Notes under the pieces: generated by a model | The model's input: only the letters and a program-made list of their open reading frames with translations | Told to the model about the DNA's origin: nothing | Databases searched by the model: none | Source of the DNA: Prevotellaceae bacterium | GTDB taxonomy: Bacteria; Bacteroidota; Bacteroidia; Bacteroidales; Bacteroidaceae | Reading direction: 5' to 3' | DNA: 64,000 bases | Assembly: GCA_015257125.1 (NCBI GenBank) | Contig: JABZKU010000006.1 | Location: 41,671 to 105,670 of the forward strand | Position numbers and translations under genes: made by a program | Shown: one piece after another, positions 33,118 through 41,911 of the stretch | How the letters are laid out: each line of letters begins with the position of its first letter | How positions within the stretch are numbered: the stretch's first letter is position 1

Positions 33118-35509
33118 TGGGAATCGTCAATTTTGTGATGTTTTCCAAGATGACTTCCTGTTCTTTGTTGGAGTCAAACGTCGAGTTTCTCCGTTTGTTG
33201 AGCGTTTCATTCAGCTCTGTTTCAACTTGTTCTATTTGTGTGTTGACAAACGAACGCATACCTTCTGCTACAAAAAACGTGATGCGATCCATTTCCTCTT
33301 TGGAGCGACTAGTCAAGATTTGGGTGTAGTCTGTGAGCTTCTCCTCGAATTGCTGTTTCGTCTCATCGGCAATCTTGGCACAGATGCGCTTCTTTCTTTG
33401 CTGCTCGAGCTTGATTTGCTCCTGCTCGAGCTCTCTGCGCATGGTTTCCTCGGCTTCTATTCGTTGTTGAATCTCGAGTTTCTTGGCTTCTTCAGCGTCT
33501 GTGATTCGATGCATTCTGCTGAGCATCGCCACTTTCTGCTGTACTTTAAGATCGAGCTGCGCCTGCATGTTATTGACAAGGCGTTTGTATTCCGCTTTGT
33601 GCAGTTCGTCTTCGACATAAGTCGTCGGATCCACAAAATCTGCAACTTTCCCGAGCCAGTAGCTTACCGACAACTTGTCGAAGATTCCCCCTTTCTTCTT
33701 TCTGTCTTGCCCACCCACTGTTGGTTGTTCGGGCTGTTGTGAAGAATCGGAGCCTTTCGCATAGTCAATCAGCTTCGTCATGTCGAGCGTACTGTCGGTT
33801 GTAGCCAAGACCTTCGCACCTTTACTGAGTCCTTTCAGAATAGTGCTGCCGGCTTGTGCTATTTTTCCTCCCTTAGAGAGAATCATGGCGTGTTTGGAGA
33901 GTAGGGCTCCCGCTTTCGCCCATCCTGTTGCCGGTATCAACAACATAGCAACGTCGGTGGCATGTCCAATTTTTTTGATCACGTTGCCTATTGCACCTCC
34001 CTTTTGCACGTATTGTGGCACATAGTTATCCATGGCCGCTTTTATTTCTTGGTTCCCCTGTGCGATGACCTCTTCGTATTGCTGGAGCATTTGGGCGATC
34101 TCTTGCTTTTCGATGCCATACTTTTCCAACTCTTGTTCACTGCCGGCATTCAAAGTCTTGAGCTGATAGTATTTCTCTGCGAGATCGCTTTGGTTGGCCT
34201 CCACTTGTTGTTCTAAGGCTTCGATGCTCGTGTCGTCGAAATTCGTATCCATATCAATGTTCAGTGCCTGCAGTGACAACTCAACCTCGTTGATTTCCCC
34301 TTGAGCCGTCGCGACAACGCTTTGTTTCCATGCCTCTATCGAGGTCGAGGCATAGCTGTTGAGTGCATCTACCGCCTTGGGCAGTTGGCGTTCGAACAGT
34401 CTTTTAACGCTGTTCTGCAAATCATCGTCCGCAGTCTTGTTATCCACTTCGCGCTCGAAGGCCTTAATCTGTTTATTCTTCTGAACTTGGAGTTCACTTT
34501 GCAGCAGAGATTGAGTGGAATCGTTGCTCGTTTTGATACGATCGGCTTGTGTGTTGAGCTTTGTGTCGATACTCTTCCGTTGTGCTGTCAGTTGGGCAAT
34601 CGTTTCTTCGATTTCCGCCTCGCTTTTCTCCGCATTTTTTTTGAGGAATTCCAACTTGGTGTTGAGGGCTTTCTCAAACTTTTCCTTCATGATGCCCAGA
34701 CGTCCCAAGGTGCTTCGTGTATAGATCTCCTCAATTTTTGCGGCTAAGCATTGCGAAACATACTCTTTGAAGCCTTCGTATTGGCTCACCCATCGTTCGA
34801 ATTCAGGGCTATTTTGTTCATTGCAAAGCGCGAAGTAGATCGGCATGGTGCCGATGACCTGTTGCAGAAGTTCTTGTTCTTGTTTAATTGTCGAGTAGAC
34901 ATCTTCTTCTGAATCGCGCATTTCGTCGACATGCGTCCGCGCGAAAATCATGTCAATGCCCAAGTTCCCGATGTTCTGAATCATGCGACGGTCGGAATCC
35001 GTGAGGGAAGAAGCCGTGACATACACAATGAACTGGGAGTTCTGCAGCAGTTCCTCCGTCATCTTTACATGTTCGTTGATCAAAGTGTTCACACCCGGTG
35101 TGTCTACAAGGATCAATCCCGACTTTAACAGCTCGATCGGGGCTGCATATCTCAGTGCGGCGATGGGCTTTCCGTTGCAAGTGTGTTGATGGTCGAGCGT
35201 CTTGATGCGCGATATCTCGATGCTTTCTTTTGTTCCATCTACATATTCCAGCGAAGCCCTCTCTTCTTCAGCATAACTGATGTAGGTCAAAAAGGCTGTA
35301 GTTTCCACACTTTTGGTGGGAAGCACCTCTTTTCCGATCAGTCTGTTGATGAGTTTAGATTTTCCTGCACTGAATTGACCGATGAAGGGCAAGTAGTACT
35401 GCTTGCCCTCCATGCAGGCGATGAGATGGTCCAAAACGGCACCGTTGGCGTCGTCGGTAAGAAAGGTGGCCACCTCTTTATACCGTTGTAATGTCTCTAC
35501 AATATTCAT
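33110..35509 (-). CDS. Dynamin-like GTPase C
   Basis: 799 residues. N-terminal large GTPase domain: G1 GQFSAGKSK at 44-52, G2 Thr in the SVETTAFLTY stretch (68-77), G3 DTPG at 136-139. The G4 position reads RTHVD (191-195) rather than NKxD, so nucleotide recognition may be altered. Long coiled-coil stalks cover about 260-480 and 620-799, and between them a Gly/Ala-rich hydrophobic region (near 495-560, GHATDVAMLLIPATGW) could be a membrane-binding paddle. This GTPase-stalk-paddle-stalk order is typical of bacterial dynamins, which bend or fuse membranes. It starts two bases after gene B ends. Confidence 0.85.
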   Translation of the reverse strand: MNIVETLQRYKEVATFLTDDANGAVLDHLIACMEGKQYYLPFIGQFSAGKSKLINRLIGKEVLPTKSVETTAFLTYISYAEEERASLEYVDGTKESIEISRIKTLDHQHTCNGKPIAALRYAAPIELLKSGLILVDTPGVNTLINEHVKMTEELLQNSQFIVYVTASSLTDSDRRMIQNIGNLGIDMIFARTHVDEMRDSEEDVYSTIKQEQELLQQVIGTMPIYFALCNEQNSPEFERWVSQYEGFKEYVSQCLAAKIEEIYTRSTLGRLGIMKEKFEKALNTKLEFLKKNAEKSEAEIEETIAQLTAQRKSIDTKLNTQADRIKTSNDSTQSLLQSELQVQKNKQIKAFEREVDNKTADDDLQNSVKRLFERQLPKAVDALNSYASTSIEAWKQSVVATAQGEINEVELSLQALNIDMDTNFDDTSIEALEQQVEANQSDLAEKYYQLKTLNAGSEQELEKYGIEKQEIAQMLQQYEEVIAQGNQEIKAAMDNYVPQYVQKGGAIGNVIKKIGHATDVAMLLIPATGWAKAGALLSKHAMILSKGGKIAQAGSTILKGLSKGAKVLATTDSTLDMTKLIDYAKGSDSSQQPEQPTVGGQDRKKKGGIFDKLSVSYWLGKVADFVDPTTYVEDELHKAEYKRLVNNMQAQLDLKVQQKVAMLSRMHRITDAEEAKKLEIQQRIEAEETMRRELEQEQIKLEQQRKKRICAKIADETKQQFEEKLTDYTQILTSRSKEEMDRITFFVAEGMRSFVNTQIEQVETELNETLNKRRNSTFDSNKEQEVILENITKLTIPNE

Positions 35510-35511
35510 GA

Positions 35512-37827
35512 TTATTGCTTACGTTTGATTGTGTCTACTTGGGTTCCATTGATAAGTTCGAAGCAACTGTCCGCCTCATTCATGAGAGGAGTCAACTCCT
35601 GCCTTTGTGCCGACAGTTGTTCTATGATTTGATTCCTCTCTTCTTGCGATGCCGACAATTGTCGCTCGCGCAATTCGATGTCTTCCTTCTTTCGGTTGAT
35701 GACTTCCGTGAGTTCCAACTTCAAAACATCGAGTGCTGCGTTGGTCATTGCTGTTTTGCTGTTTCTCAGTGCTTGATAGAGTTGGGAGAGATTCTCTTTT
35801 TCGATGTCTTCGATGAGGCTTTCCACGTAGGCTTCAGCTGCTCTCTGCTTTCTGCGCTGTTCTTTTGCCATTTTCGCCTGGTGTTCTGCCTTCAGCTCTT
35901 CTATTTCTTGCAGGAGTCTCTGCTTTCTGTTTTCCTCTCGCTTCGCGTCAAGTGCGGCAGCCGAGGCATCAATGCTTTCCAGTCGCCGTATTTCCCATTC
36001 CAGTTCTTCGGCTTTACTATTGTATAGTGCGTCGATTTCCTTTCTGCATTGGTCATAATACTCTCGGTCTGAGAAATCCCTCTTTGTTTTGGTGACAGAT
36101 TTATCCCGATCGCCCGTAAATGCCCACTGCAAGAGTCCCAAAAGACCTCCTCTCTTTTGAGTTTCGGGTGTCGTATAGGTAACTACGTCTGGGCGCGCGC
36201 CCAATAGTTGTGTCTCGGCGAACTTCTCTTCTCTCAATCTTTCACGAGATTGCTCTAATTTTTCGCGCTTTTTTTGGGCTTTGTTGGCTTGTATTTCTTT
36301 GATTTGTAGGTCCGACAAGCGCTCCTCCGATTGATTGATTTCTTGTTGGATTGCAGCGCGTTTTGTCAGCCAATCATCGATGTCCAGGTCCATATCAAAG
36401 TAGCCTTGATCCATCGTCTTCTTCTTTATCTCGAATCCGTTGTCCTTCTCTTGCTGTTGTAGGCGTTCGACTATGTTCAAAGCATATTCGCTGTATTCGG
36501 TTTCTATGAGTTCATGGAATTTACGATCGGCCTCTTCACTCACTTCATCCCAGATGAAGGCATATCTGCTGTAAATCCGGTTGATGTAGATGCGCGTGTT
36601 GTGTTCCAAGTCTTCAAGATCCTCTGCGCCGTTGATCTCATTGATGCATTTGTACTTCTCGTCGGATGCCTTGACCTTAATGGTTCTTTCTGCATCGCGA
36701 AGAATCTCGCCCACCTTCAGACGGACGCCGCTTTTTTTCTTTTCGAGCTGCGTGTTCACCGAGTCGAGTTCGTCTTTCAGTTGACTGATCTGGAGGCGCA
36801 CTTCGTCGGCATCGGTGGTGTTAGTCAGTTCTTCGATGCGTTCCGACAGTGAAGCCTCGGTTTCCCGGAGAAACGTGCGGACTTTCTCCACCGGACTTAG
36901 CAATTCCTTGCGCGCCTTCTCGCCTTGTGTGAGATATCTCGTGAGTCGATCTTCAAATTTTTCAATTTCAGAGGAGTCGAGCAATTGTTTCCGTTCACTC
37001 TCGCTGAAGTTGTCCTTTCCGTTGTAGTCCAGAGAGCGAGCGCTGCGAGCCACCAAAGCCTGGTAGGCCGAGATCGGGAAGATTTCAGGCAGATCCTTCG
37101 TATCAAACCACTTGCTGTAATTCTTTTTCAGCGTGTCCACCACCTCTTCCATGGTCTGCTCGCTCTCTTTGATCAGGTCTTTCTGGTTCAAAACGATGAG
37201 AACCGAGTTACATCCCTTGAGCAAGTGATTGAGCTTCTCGTAGTCGGTCTTCGAACCCGGCTGTTTGGCGTTGAACATAAAGATGGCAGCGTGCGAACGT
37301 TTGATCTGATCATTGGTGATCTGTTCGTGTCCTTCGAGCACCCCGTTCAGTCCCGGGCTGTCTACCAGCGACACGCCATCGTTCAGATACGGCGAATCGA
37401 GAAACACCTCGACCGATTCGATTTTCTGAGCGACGTTGTCGCCTCGGGTGCTAACGAATTTCTCAATATTCTCCAGCGTCACGTCATTGCATTCCTCCTT
37501 GTCTCCGCCTTTGTAATTGACTCGGATCAGTGGTTTGCCTGTGGGGCTCTCGTTGACTGAGCGGAGAAAATTGACCGTTGCAGTAGTTTCCGTGGTGAAT
37601 GAGGGCAAATACTTTTCCCCCATCAGCGAGTTGAGGAAAGTCGATTTCCCCGCACTAAACTGCCCCACGACCACAATCGAGAAACGTCCGTTTTTTACGT
37701 TCGATTCCAGATCTTCCAATGTCGAGACCTGCTCAGCCTTTTCAAGTCCCGTGTAGAAGTTGATGCAACCTCTCAGTAATTCGATAACGGCGGCTTTGCG
37801 CTCGTTGTATTCTTTCTTATAGTCCAT
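35512..37827 (-). CDS. Dynamin-like GTPase B
   Basis: 771 residues. GTPase domain with G1 GQFSAGKST at 55-63, G2 in TTETTATVNF, G3 DSPG at 156-159 and a canonical G4 NQKD at 214-217, so it is likely an active GTPase. Long coiled coils follow, interrupted near 560-600 by a motif shared with gene A (LGARP, then a Trp/Gly-rich hydrophobic patch and TKRDFSDREYYDQ), a candidate membrane-contact tip. Its start overlaps the end of gene A by 11 bases. Closest paralogue in the operon is gene A. Confidence 0.88.
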   Translation of the reverse strand: MDYKKEYNERKAAVIELLRGCINFYTGLEKAEQVSTLEDLESNVKNGRFSIVVVGQFSAGKSTFLNSLMGEKYLPSFTTETTATVNFLRSVNESPTGKPLIRVNYKGGDKEECNDVTLENIEKFVSTRGDNVAQKIESVEVFLDSPYLNDGVSLVDSPGLNGVLEGHEQITNDQIKRSHAAIFMFNAKQPGSKTDYEKLNHLLKGCNSVLIVLNQKDLIKESEQTMEEVVDTLKKNYSKWFDTKDLPEIFPISAYQALVARSARSLDYNGKDNFSESERKQLLDSSEIEKFEDRLTRYLTQGEKARKELLSPVEKVRTFLRETEASLSERIEELTNTTDADEVRLQISQLKDELDSVNTQLEKKKSGVRLKVGEILRDAERTIKVKASDEKYKCINEINGAEDLEDLEHNTRIYINRIYSRYAFIWDEVSEEADRKFHELIETEYSEYALNIVERLQQQEKDNGFEIKKKTMDQGYFDMDLDIDDWLTKRAAIQQEINQSEERLSDLQIKEIQANKAQKKREKLEQSRERLREEKFAETQLLGARPDVVTYTTPETQKRGGLLGLLQWAFTGDRDKSVTKTKRDFSDREYYDQCRKEIDALYNSKAEELEWEIRRLESIDASAAALDAKREENRKQRLLQEIEELKAEHQAKMAKEQRRKQRAAEAYVESLIEDIEKENLSQLYQALRNSKTAMTNAALDVLKLELTEVINRKKEDIELRERQLSASQEERNQIIEQLSAQRQELTPLMNEADSCFELINGTQVDTIKRKQ

Positions 37828-40108
37828 TGAGTACTTGTTTGATTTGTCCGGATAGTTGCTGCAAAGTTTTGAGATCGGCCGCCAGGAGTTGAATCATGCG
37901 CTCGTTTTCTCCCGAATTGTTTAAGTTTTCGATTCGCACGATCATATCTTTGAGTCTGGCGATGTATTCATTTTTCTTTTGATCCCATAGTTTGTGGAGT
38001 GCTTGCACCAGCGGTTGTATGCTTCGTTGCAGACTCTCTCTGACTCCCGCCTTGAGATCGATGATCATCTTCCCGTCGGGCACAGAGAGTTGCTCATCTA
38101 TTTGTCGACGCAGGTCTTTCTTGAGCATTTTTAAGTACGAAGTGCGAGCATGTTTTTTGGCCTCTTCGATGATCTCTTGCTCTTCTTTGATCCTTCTCTT
38201 CGCTTCCTCAATCTGCCTCATCCAGATTCTCTGCAGATTTTCGTTGTCTTCCGCGTCGGCTAATCGCCTTTCCAAGGCGTCCAGTTTGCTTTGGTTGGCA
38301 GCCAACGACTTGGTGTATTTGCTTTTAATCTCCATTTGATCCGCATCGTATTTCTGACCCTTCGAATCGTCGCGAACAGTTTTGGGGATCTCTTTGTATT
38401 GGTCTCCGAATATGCCCCATGGGTTATACCATTTATTGTTCTTTACTTTGTGAACGACCGTCTTGTGTTCAACCTGAGGCCGTGATCCCAATCTTTGCAA
38501 TTCAGAAAAGCGCGTTCTCCGTAGCCGTTCTCTTTCTTGTTCGGCCAAATGTATATCGTTTTGTAGAGAGCTTACCGTTGGCCCCTTACTGAGGGATCTT
38601 ATTTTCCGTTGCAGCTGTTCGATCTCTGCCTCGAATCTTTTTATAATGGAGGTGGACGAAGAGCTCTCGCTATGGTCGAATTCCACATTCGAACGTATCT
38701 CCACCCGCTTGTCTTTGAATGAAATAGACGGTAGGAGGTGCTGCATGTTCGACACAATCCCGTCTCTGATGCGATCGAATCCCACATTGAGGTGCTCGGT
38801 GAGCCACATCGTTTGCTCTCCCCAAAAGTTCTCTAATGCTCTTCCGATTTCGTTTCTGTTACCGGCTCTTTCCGCTTCGTAGAGCGACATTTGGTCGACT
38901 TCTTGGAGCATACTTGAATGCCCGCTCCCCACGTTGCTCATGATTTGTCGATAGAGCATTTCGCGGAGGTCTTCGATATCGCTCTTGACCTCGATTTCGC
39001 AGTGCTTTTTGAAGTTTTCCGTCTTCTTTTCCGCCTCTTGTATTTGGTCAAGCAGCAATTTCTTCCCGGGCAAGTCCTCTTTTTTGACCTCTCTGATCTT
39101 TTTATCCGTGTCCATTCCCTTATGGAAACTCTCAATGGTCTCAAGAAGTCGGTGACAGATGGACTGATAAAACACCTTTTCCTTTTCGCTGACCCGGAGA
39201 TAGTCGAACAGTGCCTTTTCGAGTTCGGGCATTTTCGATTCTTCCAGCAGTCTGGTTCTGTCTGCCTCGGTCAGATCACTTTGATCCGTGTCATAAACGC
39301 GCATGATGCGCCGATCGCGCGCGCTGAGTGCCTTCAAAGCAGAGATGCCGAATACGAATTGAGGCTTTCCATTGCCCTCGTAGACGTAATTGACAATATC
39401 GTTCGTGAAAGCCTGCATGCGCTCTTCGTAGCTCTCCTCGTTGGTTTTGAGATCGTCAATGGCATTCAGCACGAAGAAGAAGCTTTGTTGGTACTTCTTC
39501 AGTTCCTTGATGAAATCGAGGTCGCTTTTACCCATGCCTCTCAAGTGGAAGAGACAAATACTGGCGTGAGAATGGCGAATCTCATGTAGGGTGATGTCTC
39601 TGTGTCCTTTGGCCACGCCGTTCATTCCCGGCGTATCAATGAGCACGACAGGATCTTCGATGTCCGCAAAATGCACATAAACGTCGACAGCGACAATGTC
39701 CCGGACAACATTGTACTGGTTTTCTGAAGTCGTCACATAGTCAATGAGTGCGCTCTTATCTTTGCTCACGTCGAGCGTCACGTCGTTCTTCGTTTCGTCA
39801 CGGAAGTGAACAATCGCTTTGTCCAATCGAGGATCAGCTTTCGGGACATTATGGATGTAAGTGACCGTTGCCGTCGTTTCGTTCACCCCGTGGGGCAGAA
39901 TGTCTTGCCCAATGATGGCATTGAGAAACGTGGATTTTCCGCTACTGAATTCGCCTACAATTGTGATCCTGAATTCGTTGTTTTTCAACTCGAATTCGGT
40001 GTCCGTTAGACTTTCTGCAATATAAGGGAAACCTTTGATAGCTTGGGTCTTCTTTATCTGCGATATGATGTCCAGTAATCGCTTGTTCTTTTCTTGTTTA
40101 TCGTTCAT
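37817..40108 (-). CDS. Dynamin-like GTPase A, first gene of the operon
   Basis: 763 residues. GTPase domain with G1 GEFSSGKST at 52-60, G2 in NETTATVTY, G3 DTPG at 158-161; G4 reads NAID (215-218) with Ala in place of the usual Lys. The helical stalk is broken around 545-600 by LGSRP, a Trp-rich WYNPWGIFG patch and the KTVRDDSKGQKYDADQ stretch, parallel to gene B. Proteins A and B may form a heteromeric pair like the paired dynamins of Campylobacter. The start at 40108 is the first ATG after a degenerate duplicate of this gene's own 5' end. Confidence 0.87.
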   Translation of the reverse strand: MNDKQEKNKRLLDIISQIKKTQAIKGFPYIAESLTDTEFELKNNEFRITIVGEFSSGKSTFLNAIIGQDILPHGVNETTATVTYIHNVPKADPRLDKAIVHFRDETKNDVTLDVSKDKSALIDYVTTSENQYNVVRDIVAVDVYVHFADIEDPVVLIDTPGMNGVAKGHRDITLHEIRHSHASICLFHLRGMGKSDLDFIKELKKYQQSFFFVLNAIDDLKTNEESYEERMQAFTNDIVNYVYEGNGKPQFVFGISALKALSARDRRIMRVYDTDQSDLTEADRTRLLEESKMPELEKALFDYLRVSEKEKVFYQSICHRLLETIESFHKGMDTDKKIREVKKEDLPGKKLLLDQIQEAEKKTENFKKHCEIEVKSDIEDLREMLYRQIMSNVGSGHSSMLQEVDQMSLYEAERAGNRNEIGRALENFWGEQTMWLTEHLNVGFDRIRDGIVSNMQHLLPSISFKDKRVEIRSNVEFDHSESSSSTSIIKRFEAEIEQLQRKIRSLSKGPTVSSLQNDIHLAEQERERLRRTRFSELQRLGSRPQVEHKTVVHKVKNNKWYNPWGIFGDQYKEIPKTVRDDSKGQKYDADQMEIKSKYTKSLAANQSKLDALERRLADAEDNENLQRIWMRQIEEAKRRIKEEQEIIEEAKKHARTSYLKMLKKDLRRQIDEQLSVPDGKMIIDLKAGVRESLQRSIQPLVQALHKLWDQKKNEYIARLKDMIVRIENLNNSGENERMIQLLAADLKTLQQLSGQIKQVLNGL

Positions 40109-40233
40109 TTTTAGTTCGAATTCGGTGTCTGTTAGGCTTCCTGTAACATAAGAGAAACCTTTGAGGCTTGGGCATTCTTAACAGCGATAGGATGGCCGAA
40201 AATCGCTGAATCTTTTCCTTGTTTATTCAGTCA
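39982..40233. repeat. Imperfect tandem duplication of the 5' end of dynamin gene A
   Basis: Bases 39982-40108, encoding the first 42 or so residues of GTPase A, recur as a diverged copy at about 40109-40233 directly upstream. Shared words include CGAATTCGGTGTC, GAAACCTTTGA and GTTTAT in the same order. The copy lacks the ATG, has a one-base deletion and a stop in the matching frame, so it is not coding. Confidence 0.75.
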
Positions 40234-40716
40234 AGGCTTGATTTGTATTTCACCGAACTGAGTCCGTTGAGAGCTATTTACATTTGCGGTCTCTTGGTAA
40301 GACTCGGAAAACATGAGGAGTTCATGTCGGTGCATAGTTCGGGAATATACAGGCAAAAATATAAAAAAACTGATGCCCATGAGGAAAATCAACTGCTTTC
40401 TGTGTTTCTTTTTGCCTTTGTGGGACAATATGGGTGAATATGACACAGAAAAGCGTGATAAATTGAATAATCTTCCCGATTTGGGAATGGAGTGGCGAAG
40501 AAAGAGGAGGGGCTGTGTTGTTTGGGCTTTTTCTTCTCTCTCACTTGGAGAAAGGGGAGAAGTGTGTTTTTCTTGTGTTCTAAGGCGAATTTCTTTCAAA
40601 TAAAGCACGGCTGAAATCTCTCACGGAGAAAAGCATCGGCGGAAGGGTCGTTCTTCTTCTACTCCATATATAAATAAGGTGTCGCCCAACTCAACTCAGC
40701 CCCCGCCGCTAAAAGA
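40234..40716. other. Upstream region of the dynamin operon
   Basis: AT-rich non-coding stretch that should hold the operon's promoter and leader. One -7-like box (40354-40361) is present. A 125-codon open frame on the minus strand crosses it but has no family resemblance, would end inside the duplicated segment and lacks start signals, so it is not annotated as a gene. Confidence 0.45.
40354..40361 (-). promoter_or_regulatory. Candidate -7 box of the dynamin operon
   Basis: TATTTTTG on the minus strand, matching TAnnTTTG, about 246 bases before gene A. The nearest TTG-type -33 element is too far away, so the call is weak; it is the best match in the region. Confidence 0.32.
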
Positions 40717-40763
40717 GCATCCATCGACAGCGCTATGAACAGCGCTGTCGATGGATGCTTTTG
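40717..40763. terminator. 18-bp hairpin with T-runs on both sides
   Basis: Bases 40717-40734 pair perfectly with 40741-40758 around a 6-base loop. TTTT runs follow on both strands. It most likely ends the S24 repressor transcript from the right and insulates the dynamin operon. Confidence 0.65.
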
Positions 40764-40936
40764 TTGTATTTGCCTCCGGTTGTGCGTGGGAAGAAGGTGG
40801 GAGGGCACTGACGTTGCAAGAAGGTGCGCGCCGTACAGGCGAGGAGATTTGAATGTGTGGGGGCGTGGAATTAAAGTGTAGAGATGTGTAGACGGATCGC
40901 AGGGCGTGCAATCGGTAAGTGCGTGGGGCGAGCGAA

Positions 40937-41590
40937 TTAGAACGCGTGCAGTTTTCCCACTACCTTGTAGAGGTGTAAAATACGGTTGATGGGGTAGCGC
41001 TCCGTGCCGTATTCGGGGTTGCTGGCGACGAAGTCGAGCATGGTGGGATCTTCCGGCACACGGCGGAGAATCTTCACGGTGCGGAGACCGTCGAGCACCA
41101 CGGCGTAGATGTGGCCGGGTTCGAGGTTGTCGATCGTTACGCGACGCAGGGCAATCTTGTCGCCGGGTTCGAGGTCGGGCAACATGCTGCGACCCTGCAC
41201 CGAGCACCACAAATCGGCCTGGCGGTTGAAAGTGGTGTCCATAAAGTAACTCGGGCGCGCGGTTTGGTCGTTTTCCACGTCGTCGAAACCGCAAGTGAAG
41301 TCGCAATCGAAGACGGGGAGTCCCTCTTGTTCGAGTTCGCGTTGTGCCTTTTTCTTCGCTTCGCGTTCGGCACGGTTTTCGGCGCGCAGCATGCGACCCT
41401 CGCCCGAAATGAGCCAGTCGATGGAAACGCCGAGTTTTTCGCTCACCGCTTCGAGAAAATCGTATTTAGGTTGCACGGCTCCGGTCAAATAGGAGCGAAT
41501 GCGTGCTTCGTTTGTTTCGAGTAGTTTGGCAAAACGAGTGTTGCGTCCGTCGGCAAACCGCTCGACGAGCTGTTCAAGTCGTGAGGTCAT
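40937..41590 (-). CDS. XRE-S24 (CI/LexA-like) repressor
   Basis: 217 residues. N-terminal helix-turn-helix of XRE type (about 5-62, NTRFAKLLETNEARIRSYLTG and VSIDWLISGEG), a charged linker, then an S24 peptidase fold with the catalytic pair Ser135 (QGRSMLPD) and Lys173 (RTVKILRRV). A Cys100-Gly101 bond in DFTCGFDD is in place for self-cleavage as in LexA/CI proteins. It probably represses genes until DNA damage triggers cleavage. It has its own promoter and terminator and lies upstream of the dynamin operon in the same orientation; a link between them is possible but unproven, since similar proteins occur widely in Bacteroidales. Confidence 0.82.
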   Translation of the reverse strand: MTSRLEQLVERFADGRNTRFAKLLETNEARIRSYLTGAVQPKYDFLEAVSEKLGVSIDWLISGEGRMLRAENRAEREAKKKAQRELEQEGLPVFDCDFTCGFDDVENDQTARPSYFMDTTFNRQADLWCSVQGRSMLPDLEPGDKIALRRVTIDNLEPGHIYAVVLDGLRTVKILRRVPEDPTMLDFVASNPEYGTERYPINRILHLYKVVGKLHAF

Positions 41591-41698
41591 AGCTGGGGAA
41601 ATAAATGAAGTGGTGAGTGTTTTCTGTTAAACGCAAAAGATCGACGAGGTCGAATCCTTGGTCGTGTTTATTTTCGTATGGGATTAAGTATTACGCGA

Positions 41699-41729
41699 CA
41701 AAGTTACGCATTATTTTGGAAGTCGCAAA
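41699..41729 (-). promoter_or_regulatory. Promoter of the XRE-S24 repressor
   Basis: On the minus strand TTTG (41729-41726), 19 bases, TAACTTTG (41706-41699). Leader of about 100 bases to the start at 41590. Confidence 0.68.
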
Positions 41730-41911
41730 TTTTTTCCGCTCGTTTTCATAATGTCGGCGACAACTCACTCCGGAATGGGATGAAATGGGGGCGTTTTTGT
41801 GGCCGGTGCGGTTGTGAAAAACCTTGTTCCCGACCGTCGTTTTTTTGCCTCGGATGATTGTCGAGGCGAAGGTGTGTCTTGCCCTCAGTGCGGTGAAGGC
41901 TTTTTTGCTTC
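41730..41911. other. Intergenic region left of the palindromic element
   Basis: No gene recognised. A GCCTCG/CGAGGC hairpin near 41849-41871 and one GGTGAAGGC word (41892-41900) occur. The latter repeats in the neighbouring element and may mark its original outer boundary. Confidence 0.4.

Noticed and set aside
40231..40608. A 125-codon frame upstream of the dynamin operon
   Set aside because: No family match, low-complexity basic composition, ends within the duplicated segment and no start signal.
30400..40936. Attachment-site repeats flanking the dynamin island
   Set aside because: I compared the ends by eye and found no matching direct repeat, tRNA or integrase gene at either boundary; the hairpins at the two ends differ in sequence.
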